Shown piece by piece: positions 1 to 7,800 of a DNA stretch of 9,212 bases. The notes beneath the pieces were generated by a model. That model was given only the letters and a program-made list of their open reading frames with translations, did no database searches and was not told the DNA's origin. The position numbers and the translations under genes are program-made. The first letter of the stretch is position 1, and each line of letters opens with the position of its first letter. This DNA is from JADHUC01 sp964617665 (GTDB lineage Bacteria; Planctomycetota; Planctomycetia; Pirellulales; Pirellulaceae): assembly GCA_964617665.1 (NCBI GenBank), contig CAZUAH010000551.1, positions 1-9,212 on the forward strand, read 5' to 3'.

Positions 1-204
1 GTTGGGGTCGAGGTGGGGTGTATTGTGGATTGTGTTGCCAAAGGGCCCGATGCCGCCATAACCCATGTCGACAATGAAGATGATCACGACGTTGGGCTTG
101 TCGGCTGCGCGTACTGAATCTGCCGCGACGCAGCAAACGAAAAGCGGGAAAAGACTCGCGCAAAGACGCAGAGTCGCAGAGGTTTGATTTGTGAAATGTC
201 TCAT
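1..204 (-). CDS. Secreted S1-family sulfatase, N-terminal fragment (gene continues beyond the window)
   Basis: First 68 codons of a sulfatase whose remainder lies outside the window. Residues 1 to about 34 form a Sec signal peptide (basic/polar start, hydrophobic LFPLFVCCVAA core, cleavage near VRA/AD). The mature start KPNVVIIFIVDMGYGG and the later TPHLD are the first strand and metal-site region of the alkaline-phosphatase-like sulfatase fold. The start ATG at 204 is chosen because GGAGAAG at 217-211 precedes it at good spacing. An in-frame ATG at 228 lacks a Shine-Dalgarno and would only add 8 residues. Oddity: families of this type normally show Asp-Asp followed by MGYG-D/A. Here the first Asp is Val (GTC) and the Asp/Ala after GYG is Gly. 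The first Asp normally binds the active-site calcium, so activity is doubtful unless this is a sequence error. The catalytic Cys/Ser motif is beyond the edge. Last gene of the operon visible here, 30 nt after the preceding stop. Confidence 0.85.
   Translation of the reverse strand, partial: MRHFTNQTSATLRLCASLFPLFVCCVAADSVRAADKPNVVIIFIVDMGYGGIGPFGNTIHNTPHLDPN
154..184. repeat. CTCTGCG-type short repeat inside a signal-peptide region
   Basis: On the minus strand this stretch is a run of degenerate heptamers (CCTCTGCG, ACTCTGCG, TCTTTGCG, CGAG) that encodes residues 7-17 of the truncated sulfatase. Tandem C-T-C-T-G-C-G / C-T-T-T-G-C-G wording is something I recall as a dispersed repeat in several environmental bacterial genomes, but that is memory, not a search result. 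What is directly visible is three near-identical 7-8 nt units in a row. Confidence 0.45.
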
Positions 205-210
205 ATAGAT

Positions 211-217
211 CTTCTCC
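211..217 (-). promoter_or_regulatory. Shine-Dalgarno for the truncated sulfatase
   Basis: GGAGAAG lies in the 30-nt gap after the IDS-like gene stop codon. Its GGAG core ends 9 nt before ATG 204, which decides the start in favour of 204 over the in-frame ATG at 228. Confidence 0.7.
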
Positions 218-234
218 GAGGTCTTCATCAGTTG

Positions 235-1764
235 TTATTGCAGACTGCGGTAGTTCGCTGACACAAGGCGTTCGTGGTACCTGACCGCTTCGGCGTTATC
301 AGGATCATCGACCACATTTGCGGCTTCTTCGGGATCCGTCCGGTGGTCGTAGAGTTCGCGCCAGATGACGGCGTTGTTGCGGTCAGGTTCCCGCCATTCG
401 ACGTACCGGAAATCGTCAGTGCGAACCGAGTAGGCCATGAGGTTGTGTTTCTTCCGATTCACGGGACGGATCTGGCTGAAGGCCGCTTCTTTTCCGTCAG
501 ACCGCCCCATCAGCACCGGAAGAAGACTCTCGCCCTCGACGAAATCCGGCGTGGGTAGTCCGGCGAATTCGCAGAGCGACGGGTAGATATCAACGGATTC
601 GACGATGACGTCCGTTGAACCTGTCACTGTTTGCTGGTCGGGCAGGCGGACGATCAATGGACAACGCATGACCTGTTCAAACTGAGTGTGTTTCGCCCAG
701 CGTCCGTGGTCGCCGAGGTGGAAGCCGTGGTCGCTCCAGATGACGACGGCTGTGTTGTCTGCAAGGCCGTTTTGTTCCAGGGCCTTGAGAATGCGACCGA
801 CCTGGGCATCAATGAAGCTGACGCAGGCATAGTAGGCGTGGATCATGTTGAGCGCCTGCTCTTCGCCCACATCGCCATCGCCCGAAAATAACTTTCCGTC
901 AGGATCACCATACGAAGAAATCTCCGACCAATTGTACATGAAGTCCGCCGCGCCTTGCGGAAGACTTGTTGGCTCGATCAACCTTATTTCGTTGACGGAA
1001 TAGAGATCCCAGTATCTCTTTGGCGCGACGAATGGCAGGTGCGGCTTATAGAATCCCGCCGCGATGAAGAACGGGCGGTCCTTGTTGACTTTCAATGCCT
1101 GAATTACCTTTTCCGCAGTTTGAAAATCGTTGTGCCTGGAATCCGCGCCGTCGTAGATTTCGTATACGGGCCGCCATTGCTGTGTTTTTCCCGCGGCATA
1201 TTCAAAGTCCACATAGCAGGTCCAATCGAGCTTCCACGGCGTTTCGCTCCACCCATACCCCTTGCCGATTCCCTTGCCGTGATAGACCTTACCGAAGCTC
1301 AGCGTCGTGTAGCCATTGTCTCGAAAATGCCTCGGCATCGTGGGATGCGTCACCGGTCGCTTGGAGATTTTCCAGGACTCACCGTTTTCGTAAATGCCGC
1401 TCGTGTCCGGTCGCAAACCGCCCAGCATTGATGCGCGCGATGGACCGCAAACTGGCCACTGGTTATAGTGCCGCGTGAACACTGCGGCACTCTTTGCAAA
1501 CTTGTCGATGTTCGGGGTCTTCGCCGCGCCGCCATAGCAACCCATCACCGGACGAAGATCATCGACGCAAATCAACAGCACGTTCCTGTGGTCTGCCGCC
1601 ATTGCGGTCTCGGATAGCAGACTCAGGCACAAACATGCGATTAACACGGTAGCTGCACTCGCCAGAGCGCGGGCGTTGTGTGATAAAGCCCGCATTCTGG
1701 CGAACGCAGCTACAATAGCTTCGATGTCTTCAACAAAGCAGAGTCGTCTACACATCCGGCTCAT
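235..1764 (-). CDS. Secreted S1-family sulfatase, iduronate-2-sulfatase-like
   Basis: Predicted exported sulfate-ester hydrolase of 509 residues, close to the family's usual size. Visible features: metal-binding D68-D69 in the first strand, formylglycine motif C106-G-P-S-R110 (canonical C-x-P-x-R), K159/H162 in SFGKVYHGKG, K240-P-H242, D345-H346 in WSDHGFHLGDHG, and K358-H359-T. The GLRPDTSGIY, NGYTTLSFGKVYH and DHGFHLGDHGRWAKHT segments are diagnostic of the iduronate-2-sulfatase branch (SulfAtlas S1_7 as I remember it). That branch acts on 2-O-sulfated uronates but also on other sulfated sugars. The start at 1764 follows directly on the previous stop (TAG-ATG, no gap) and has GAAGGA at 1777-1772, 7 nt upstream. 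The N-terminus is odd: the hydrophobic core TVLIACLCLSLL with cleavage after AMA (residue 56) is preceded by about 38 extra residues, part of them encoded by a large inverted repeat. A start at Met24 (1695) would give a normal signal peptide but has no good ribosome site. LIAC could be a weak lipobox; type I cleavage looks likelier. Confidence 0.93.
   Translation of the reverse strand: MSRMCRRLCFVEDIEAIVAAFARMRALSHNARALASAATVLIACLCLSLLSETAMAADHRNVLLICVDDLRPVMGCYGGAAKTPNIDKFAKSAAVFTRHYNQWPVCGPSRASMLGGLRPDTSGIYENGESWKISKRPVTHPTMPRHFRDNGYTTLSFGKVYHGKGIGKGYGWSETPWKLDWTCYVDFEYAAGKTQQWRPVYEIYDGADSRHNDFQTAEKVIQALKVNKDRPFFIAAGFYKPHLPFVAPKRYWDLYSVNEIRLIEPTSLPQGAADFMYNWSEISSYGDPDGKLFSGDGDVGEEQALNMIHAYYACVSFIDAQVGRILKALEQNGLADNTAVVIWSDHGFHLGDHGRWAKHTQFEQVMRCPLIVRLPDQQTVTGSTDVIVESVDIYPSLCEFAGLPTPDFVEGESLLPVLMGRSDGKEAAFSQIRPVNRKKHNLMAYSVRTDDFRYVEWREPDRNNAVIWRELYDHRTDPEEAANVVDDPDNAEAVRYHERLVSANYRSLQ
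1649..1713. repeat. Large imperfect inverted repeat within the IDS-like sulfatase signal region
   Basis: Two 26-nt arms, 1649-1674 and 1688-1713, are inverted copies matching at 22 of 26 positions, separated by a 13-nt loop (1675-1687). All four mismatches are transitions. Arm core: GTAGCTGC, then TCGCCAGA, then GCGGGC. The element encodes residues about 18-39 (AAFARMRAL...ARALASAAT) of the IDS-like sulfatase, exactly the odd stretch between the well-supported start and the hydrophobic signal core. Size, symmetry and position suggest a mobile palindromic repeat captured in frame. The wording resembles palindromes I associate with planctomycete genomes, which I cannot verify here. Confidence 0.7.
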
Positions 1765-3426
1765 CTATTGATCCTTCTTTCCGAGGTAAGGCGTGGGATC
1801 CCAGTCAGGAATGAACTCCTCAAAATCAAGCGCGTTCTTATCCTTCATTTTGTCGCCACCGAGTGATTTCCAGAGTTCGTAGTTCTTCCGATAGACATCG
1901 CTGAACCGCTTCACGAAGGTCTCGTCGAGGAAGGGATCGGAGACCTGCTGACGCCACTTCTTCAATCGCATCTTGAGTTCTTGCTCAATCTCTGCGTGTT
2001 CGGGTGTCCCGAAAAGATCGTGATGCTCGTAGGGGTCGTTCTCCAGGTCGTAAAGCTCGAAGGCGGGAGGCACTTCGCAGCGATGCCGAAGTTGCCGCGC
2101 GAGTGCATCGGCGGGCATCGACTCGATCTGCTTGTTAAGGCTGTAGACCGCTTTGTTTTTCTCGGTATACCGTGACCGTTTGCCATCCCCCAGGACGTGA
2201 TGGATCAGTTTCCAGCGGCCATCGGTCACGGTGCGACTGGGCCAGTATTGGTGCATTCCGGTCGTGTGGGCGACGAAAGCCGAATACAAGTGCTTGCGGG
2301 GCGATACTTCGCCTTTCAGCACCGGCAGGATGGAATATCCCGGTAAATGCCCGGGTATCTCCAGGCCCGCTGCGTCCGCGAAGGTCGGGTAAAGATCGAC
2401 AAAGGATACCAGCGCCTTCGATCGGGATCCGGGCTTTTTGACCTGACCGGGCCAGCGCACGATGAAAGGCACCTGCAGGCCGAATTCGCCCGGTGTTTTC
2501 TTGCCGCGGAGCAGGTGGGACGGACCGTGGTCAGCGGAAAAGATGACCAGCGTTTTGTCGGCGTGTCCATGTTCCTCCAGCAAAGCGAGGATGCGTCCGA
2601 CATACCAATCCACACGCTGGATTGCCCGGTAGTATTCCGCCACCGTTTCGCGCAGCGGGCCGGTCGGCACCAGTGCATCTCCCCAACCGGGCGTTCCCTT
2701 GATCCGCGAGGTATCGACTTCCGGATACGGCCACCCCGGATCGCCGCCGCGGATGAAATGCGGCCGATCCCAGACGTGATGCGTGTCCGGCGTTTGTGCC
2801 TGAAAATAAAACGGCTGGCCCTCTTTCAGGTTTTCGAGGAAGTACTTGAAGTTGTCGATGGAATAGCTCACCAGCGGCGGATTGTCCTTGGATTTGGGTG
2901 CCTTCTTTCCGGTCAAACCCGTCAGCCAGTTCTCGGTGTATTTGGGATGAAAATCGAACGGGACCGGCTTGCTTTTGTGGTGACTGCTTTCCACGCCATC
3001 CTTGTAAGTCACCCCTGTTCGATAGCCGGCGGCTTTTAGGCCCTTGACGAACGTTGGAATGCCGTCGCGATAGTGGAAGCCATGTTGTTGAACAAATCCC
3101 ATGATCCCGTTCTGATGCGGATAGAGTCCGGTGAAGAGCGCGCCTCGCGAGGCGGCGCAGGTGGCGGCCGTGACGTGAGCCCGCTCAAACACGACGCCTT
3201 CGGCCGCGAGCTTGTCGAGATTCGGAGTCGCCACCGTATGGTCACCATAAGCCGGAATCTGCACACCCATGTCCTCCATGTGGATGAACAGGATGTTGGG
3301 GCGATCCGCCGCGGATACGGTGATTGAATGAGCGAGAAGGAAGATCAGTAGAAAGATGCGATTCATAGTGGGTAGTTCCATGTCGAAATGATCTACGAAG
3401 AACGGAGCGATCAGCATGCGAGTCAT
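1765..3426 (-). CDS. Secreted S1-family sulfatase, sulfamidase (heparan N-sulfatase)-like
   Basis: Predicted exported sulfatase, 553 residues from the first ATG. The run CAASRGALFTGLYPHQNGIMGF, then a short loop and PTFVKGLKAAGYRTGV, parallels human sulfamidase (SGSH: CSPSR, TGLPQHQNGMYGL, LSQAGVRTG). This places it in the SGSH-like branch (S1_8 as I recall), whose members act on N-sulfated glucosamine but also on other sulfated sugars. Active site: C90-A-A-S-R94, D299-H300 in SADHGPS, K309/K310. Two deviations: Ala replaces Pro in the C-x-P-x-R motif, and Glu51-Asp52 replaces the usual Asp-Asp. C-x-A-x-R is known to be accepted by some radical-SAM sulfatase-maturing enzymes. The ATG at 3426 overlaps the previous stop by ATGA but has only a weak AGGG upstream. 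The true signal peptide looks like MNRIFLLIFLLAHSITVSA from Met21 (ATG 3366), so the real start may be 3366. The lysine-rich C-terminal tail extends past the usual domain end. Confidence 0.92.
   Translation of the reverse strand: MTRMLIAPFFVDHFDMELPTMNRIFLLIFLLAHSITVSAADRPNILFIHMEDMGVQIPAYGDHTVATPNLDKLAAEGVVFERAHVTAATCAASRGALFTGLYPHQNGIMGFVQQHGFHYRDGIPTFVKGLKAAGYRTGVTYKDGVESSHHKSKPVPFDFHPKYTENWLTGLTGKKAPKSKDNPPLVSYSIDNFKYFLENLKEGQPFYFQAQTPDTHHVWDRPHFIRGGDPGWPYPEVDTSRIKGTPGWGDALVPTGPLRETVAEYYRAIQRVDWYVGRILALLEEHGHADKTLVIFSADHGPSHLLRGKKTPGEFGLQVPFIVRWPGQVKKPGSRSKALVSFVDLYPTFADAAGLEIPGHLPGYSILPVLKGEVSPRKHLYSAFVAHTTGMHQYWPSRTVTDGRWKLIHHVLGDGKRSRYTEKNKAVYSLNKQIESMPADALARQLRHRCEVPPAFELYDLENDPYEHHDLFGTPEHAEIEQELKMRLKKWRQQVSDPFLDETFVKRFSDVYRKNYELWKSLGGDKMKDKNALDFEEFIPDWDPTPYLGKKDQ
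1772..1777 (-). promoter_or_regulatory. Shine-Dalgarno for the IDS-like sulfatase
   Basis: GAAGGA within the last codons of the upstream sulfatase, 7 nt before ATG 1764. It supports the far-upstream start and hence translation through the inverted repeat, rather than initiation at Met24. Confidence 0.7.
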
Positions 3427-4820
3427 TGTGTGATGCCCTGTGGTCTATGCCATGCGGCAATTCTGGCTTTGAGTCTTTCGACAACTTCCGGATTCGCAGC
3501 GGAGACTTCCTGTTTCTCGTGCGGGTCAGCCTGAATGTTGTAAAGCCGTAGGGGCTGCTTGTCCCAATCGAGTAGCTTTCGCCAGTTCGAGTTGTCTCGG
3601 CCCTGATAACGCAAGAGCAGCTTCCACTCACCCTCAATGCACCATAGGTATTGCAGCGTCGCGTCAGGATTCTCTCGGTCGATGTTGTGGGAGGCGTGGG
3701 TCACGCCAAACACGACCTCGCGGTCTTCCCGAGCCTGTTGATCCAGCAGATTAATGCCGGGCAATGAAGGCGGTGCTTCAAGCTTTGCGGCGGCCGCGAT
3801 GGTCGGAAAGAGATCGATGGAGTGAGCGAGATTCGGGTCACGCGACGGTTCCAGGCGAGACGGCCAGGACAGCATGATGGGCGTACGTATGCCGTTTTCG
3901 TAGGGCGACCCTTTGGATCGCAGCGCAAACTGCCTCCACATTTTCTGATTCGGATCGTCGGCGTTGGCGCTGGCGGGAGCCCAGCCATTATCGCAGGCAT
4001 AGATGACCAGCGTGTTCTCCGTCAGGTTCTTCGTCTCGAGGTAGTCGAGGAGTTGTCCGCAGGTTTCGTCGAACCACTCGCACATGGCGTAGTACTTCGC
4101 GATACCAGCTGAGCGCTCCGGCTTCTGATATTTCTGCAGCAGCCGTGCTGGCGGGGTATGCGGAGTGTGGGGCAGGAAGGGGGCGTACCAGACAAAGAAC
4201 GGTTTCTGTTCCCGAGTCGCGTGATCGATGAAATCCGTGACCGGCTTCATGGTGATGCGGCCGATGCTCAAGCCTTTATCGCCGTGACGACCACGGCGTC
4301 GGGGGTCGCCGTGGGTCATCCCGTGAGTGAAGCCGCCGTCCTGCCAGGAGCCTTCCCACCACTTGCCGGACTGGTGCGCTAGGTAGCCGTTGGAGGTCAG
4401 CAGCCTGATAAAGCTGGGATGCTGGTGAAAGGCTTGGCGCAACGGTTTATCGAGTTCATGCCGCTCGGGGCTCGTGTAGCCATTCTTCTTCATGCCTCCC
4501 CAACCCACGTCATTACCCGTGACGCCATGCTGGAATGGAAAGAGTCCGGTGATCATGGAAGCGAGGGACGGGCGGCAGATTGGCGCAGCCACGTAACCGC
4601 GTTCAAAGACCAGGCTTCGGGATGCGAGCTTGTCGAGATGTGGAGTCTTGATCTCGGAATGCCCCATGAAGCCATAATCAGTCCACGCCTGATCATCAGA
4701 CAGAATGAACCCGATGTTGGGCTTCTCAACTTCGGCCTTTGCTGTCAAACAGCATGCTGTAAGTAAAGTTAAAACCAGGTAGAGTTTTCTGGTGCGCTTG
4801 GTCTTCGCGATCGACGTCAT
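3423..4820 (-). CDS. Secreted S1-family sulfatase with non-canonical C-R-P-S-L active-site motif
   Basis: Predicted exported sulfatase of 465 residues. The N-terminus is basic (KTKRTRK) with hydrophobic LYLVLTLLTACCLTAKA. Cleavage may follow AKA (29), but L20-T-A-C23 also fits a lipobox, so a lipoprotein is possible. Calcium-site D42-D43 in ILSDDQAW, D277-N278 in ACDNGW, K153 in SGKWWEGSW, and K303 with RSKGSPYENGIRTP are all intact. The nucleophile segment reads I-C82-R-P-S-L86-A-S: Cys and Pro are conserved but the motif Arg is Leu (codon CTC), with an Arg at +1 instead. I recall similar C-R-P-S-L sulfatases in planctomycetes, so this may be a clade feature rather than damage. The fold otherwise looks complete. 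ATG at 4820 overlaps the upstream stop by 4 bp and is preceded by AGGAAGGG at 4836-4829. Substrate cannot be assigned. An aryl- or choline-type sulfatase label would be a generic guess. Confidence 0.92.
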   Translation of the reverse strand: MTSIAKTKRTRKLYLVLTLLTACCLTAKAEVEKPNIGFILSDDQAWTDYGFMGHSEIKTPHLDKLASRSLVFERGYVAAPICRPSLASMITGLFPFQHGVTGNDVGWGGMKKNGYTSPERHELDKPLRQAFHQHPSFIRLLTSNGYLAHQSGKWWEGSWQDGGFTHGMTHGDPRRRGRHGDKGLSIGRITMKPVTDFIDHATREQKPFFVWYAPFLPHTPHTPPARLLQKYQKPERSAGIAKYYAMCEWFDETCGQLLDYLETKNLTENTLVIYACDNGWAPASANADDPNQKMWRQFALRSKGSPYENGIRTPIMLSWPSRLEPSRDPNLAHSIDLFPTIAAAAKLEAPPSLPGINLLDQQAREDREVVFGVTHASHNIDRENPDATLQYLWCIEGEWKLLLRYQGRDNSNWRKLLDWDKQPLRLYNIQADPHEKQEVSAANPEVVERLKARIAAWHRPQGITQ

Positions 4821-7800
4821 TCCCCATGCCCTTCCTCATTCGAACGCTGGTCAGAAGCAGATCTCTTCTTCTTTGAGCTGCCCGAGTGCAGGTGTCCTTT
4901 TGCCGGGTCGGGTAATTCCACTTCGGAGAAGCCCAACGGCCCGGGACGCACGATTCGAGGGGCCGTCTTCACGCGGGGCTGGACCGCCAACCAGTCGATG
5001 CCGGCGAAGACCGGATCGTCAATGGCGCGGACCTCTTCGTCGCCTCGATAGGGACACATGGCATCCACCCAGGCAATCACCCGGCGTCGACTCAGCTCGT
5101 CTACCTGCACCTTGTGGTGCTTGCCGCTGGAGATGAGTTCCACCAGCGGGCTTTTGTAGGAGAGCGCGGTCATGGGCTCCGGCGTTTCCAGGTGCTTGGG
5201 ATCCATTTGGTGATACCCTTCCACGTAATAGGCGCCGGCCAGGTTGTAGCCGGGAGGCGGGTCCTCCTGCGGCTTGAATTGCTGCTTGGCCCAGTTCCAG
5301 CGGAACTTGCCCGTGAACAGCCAGTACATCTCATCCCAACCCAAGGGCCCGGGGCGCGGGGTCATGTCCAGTGTATCCAACGCTTTGCCATCCCCTTGAT
5401 GACACTCGGCGCAATGCTTGTCCAGCACAGGACGGACATAGCGAGTCCAACTCACCGTACGGTCGTTCCAGGGCGGCGGTGTGATATCGCTCGGGGCGCG
5501 GGTGGTTGCCTTGCTGCTCATGACGTACTGTGGGGTATTGCTACGACGTTCATGGCACCCCACACATCCGCGGCTTTCACCGGGCATGACTCCCGTAAAG
5601 CTGCGCATGGTCCGCAGCGCCCGATATTTCTCATCCAGAAGCTGGAAATGAAGTGGGATACCGGACGGCGCATTGAACGATACGGACCCGTCTTGCTCCA
5701 CGGGCACGGTCCCCAGGATCCGCTTGACCCCCTCGGCCTGAATCCCTGAGATGGCCGGTCCGCTCGAGAAATGCTCCCGTTTGTGCCAGTACGTATAGGT
5801 CTTGGCGTCGATGCTGAGGACTCGCAGGTATTTCGCTCTGCCTTTCAACTGATCCGGGACGCCCTCGTAGACGTTGTTGCTGAAGATCACGCCCTCCTTG
5901 GGGGAAAGTCGCTCTTGGGCGGTGGGCCACGCAACCAAGTCTGGTTGAACGGGGGGCATCCCGCGCGGCTTCACGGGAATGGCATGTAGAATCTGATGGG
6001 CGCCTTCATAGATCAGTTCACGATTGCCGTCCACATCCATCAGGTACAGCATGAACTTCTGGCCGCGCCGGGCAGAGACCAGGAAGTCCTTTTCGCTGAG
6101 CGGGTAAGGAGAATAGTAGGCCGTGAAATTGCCGCTGCGATGGTACTTTGGGGATTCGATCGGATCACTGGGACCATTCCCGACCTCAGGCCAAGCCACA
6201 TCGGCGGTGACCTTGGTGAGGCCATCGGGGAAGTTGAGCCCTTGGCTCGGGTCGATGATTCCGACCGATCCGGCGAACCACCGGTGATGACCGGCCCCGG
6301 TAAACATGATGCGGCGGCTGCCGGGAATGCTGCGCGCGTCTTTGAGCAGGTCCGGCCACACACTCTGGTTGCCCCACAGCACGTTCACCTGGGTACCGTC
6401 GGGCTTGACCGTCCACAACCCCTGCGCCCGCCACAACGCCTTGTCGGTGTATTCCCAACGCGTGTAAACCACCTTGCCGTCTTCCATGACTGAAGGCAGG
6501 TAGTCCGGCTCGTTGTTGCGGGAGACGATGTAGATGTTCTCGCCGTTCAGGTCGCAGCGGGTCAACACAAACGAGTTGGTGGGCGGCATGCAACGCACGT
6601 AGGTATTGCCGCGAGTACTCGTAAACAGGATGTGCTCACCGTCCGGCAAGTAGATGGGGTCGAGGTCGTCGTAGGGACCGTGGGTCAATCTGCGAAGCCC
6701 GGTGCCATCGACGTTGATCTCGTAGAGATGAAACGACTTTTCATTGTGCGCCTGGAAGCAGAAGAGGATCCTCTGGCCGTCCCAGGAAACGTCCGGCCGC
6801 CAGAAGGAGCCATGCAGAGGCTTCTGTGGCATGATCTGATTGAGTCTTCCGGCCGGCGACAACCCTTCGAGGGTTAACAACCTGGCACCGGGAACGGCCA
6901 TGTAGCCCAGCCGGTGTTTGGTCTCGTGCCTCCACTCGCTGCCCTTGGGGAAGGGCATGTCGACGAACAGCACTTTGGTGAAATCCACAACCGGGTTCTT
7001 GAACTGGATCGAACGCTTGACCGCCCTCACCTGGTAATAGAGGTCGGCATTCAGTTTGCGCTCGGACGGGATCTGTTTCTCCAGTGCACTGAGCTTCGCC
7101 AGTTCCTCCTGACAGTCGGCGGCAATCCGATCGGCCAGTTCCCGCGCCCATCCGACCTCCTGCCGAATGCGGTCGGGTGTCGGCTTGCCATCCGCCTGGA
7201 ACAGCCAGTCCTGCTGCAGAACGGCCTGGGCCTCCGCCTCGTTCAAACTCCGCGTTTCCGGGGTTTGTGGCCGAGCGACATGGGGAGCCGCCGACTCCCG
7301 GGCGCTGGGTCGTACGGTCGCCCGATCGTATTCTTCCAATTCTTGCACAATCTTGTGCAACTCCGAAGGGTCGCTGGCTGCCTCGAGTGTCCTCACCTGC
7401 TGCTTGATCGCTGCGATCCGTTCCCAATGCGCCCTTTCCGAAGGTGTGAGTGCCTGCCACTGGTCCTCGGTCAGAGGCCGGTAACAGCAGATGCGCTCCA
7501 GCATCCCCTCCATCCGGCTTCGAGCGTCCTCTACCGCGAAACGCTGTTCCACCGGCACGCTCTCCACCAGCTTCCCAATCTCCTGCCGGGACAGGACGCG
7601 GCTATAGATCCGCAGCTCGTCCAGATCCCCCTGAAAACACTCGCCGCCGTTACTCGATCCGATGCATCCCGGGGCCGCTCCGCCCGCCGAGATCCGGCCC
7701 GGTCGGTGCAGCTTGCCGATCTCCGCCCCGTCCAGATACACGCGCAGGAACTCACCGTCAAACGTTCCGGCACAGTGATGCCAGAGCCCATCCAGGAGCC

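Noticed and set aside
1455..1463. Operator-like half-site (CCACTGG) inside the IDS-like gene; a second at about 7457 in the LamG/haem gene
   Set aside because: Seven matching bases without the partner arm are expected by chance in 9 kb, and both are in coding sequence far from promoters.
2347..3039. Plus-strand reading frame of 230 codons opposite the sulfamidase-like gene
   Set aside because: No family motifs or ribosome site, and fully antisense to a well-supported sulfatase.
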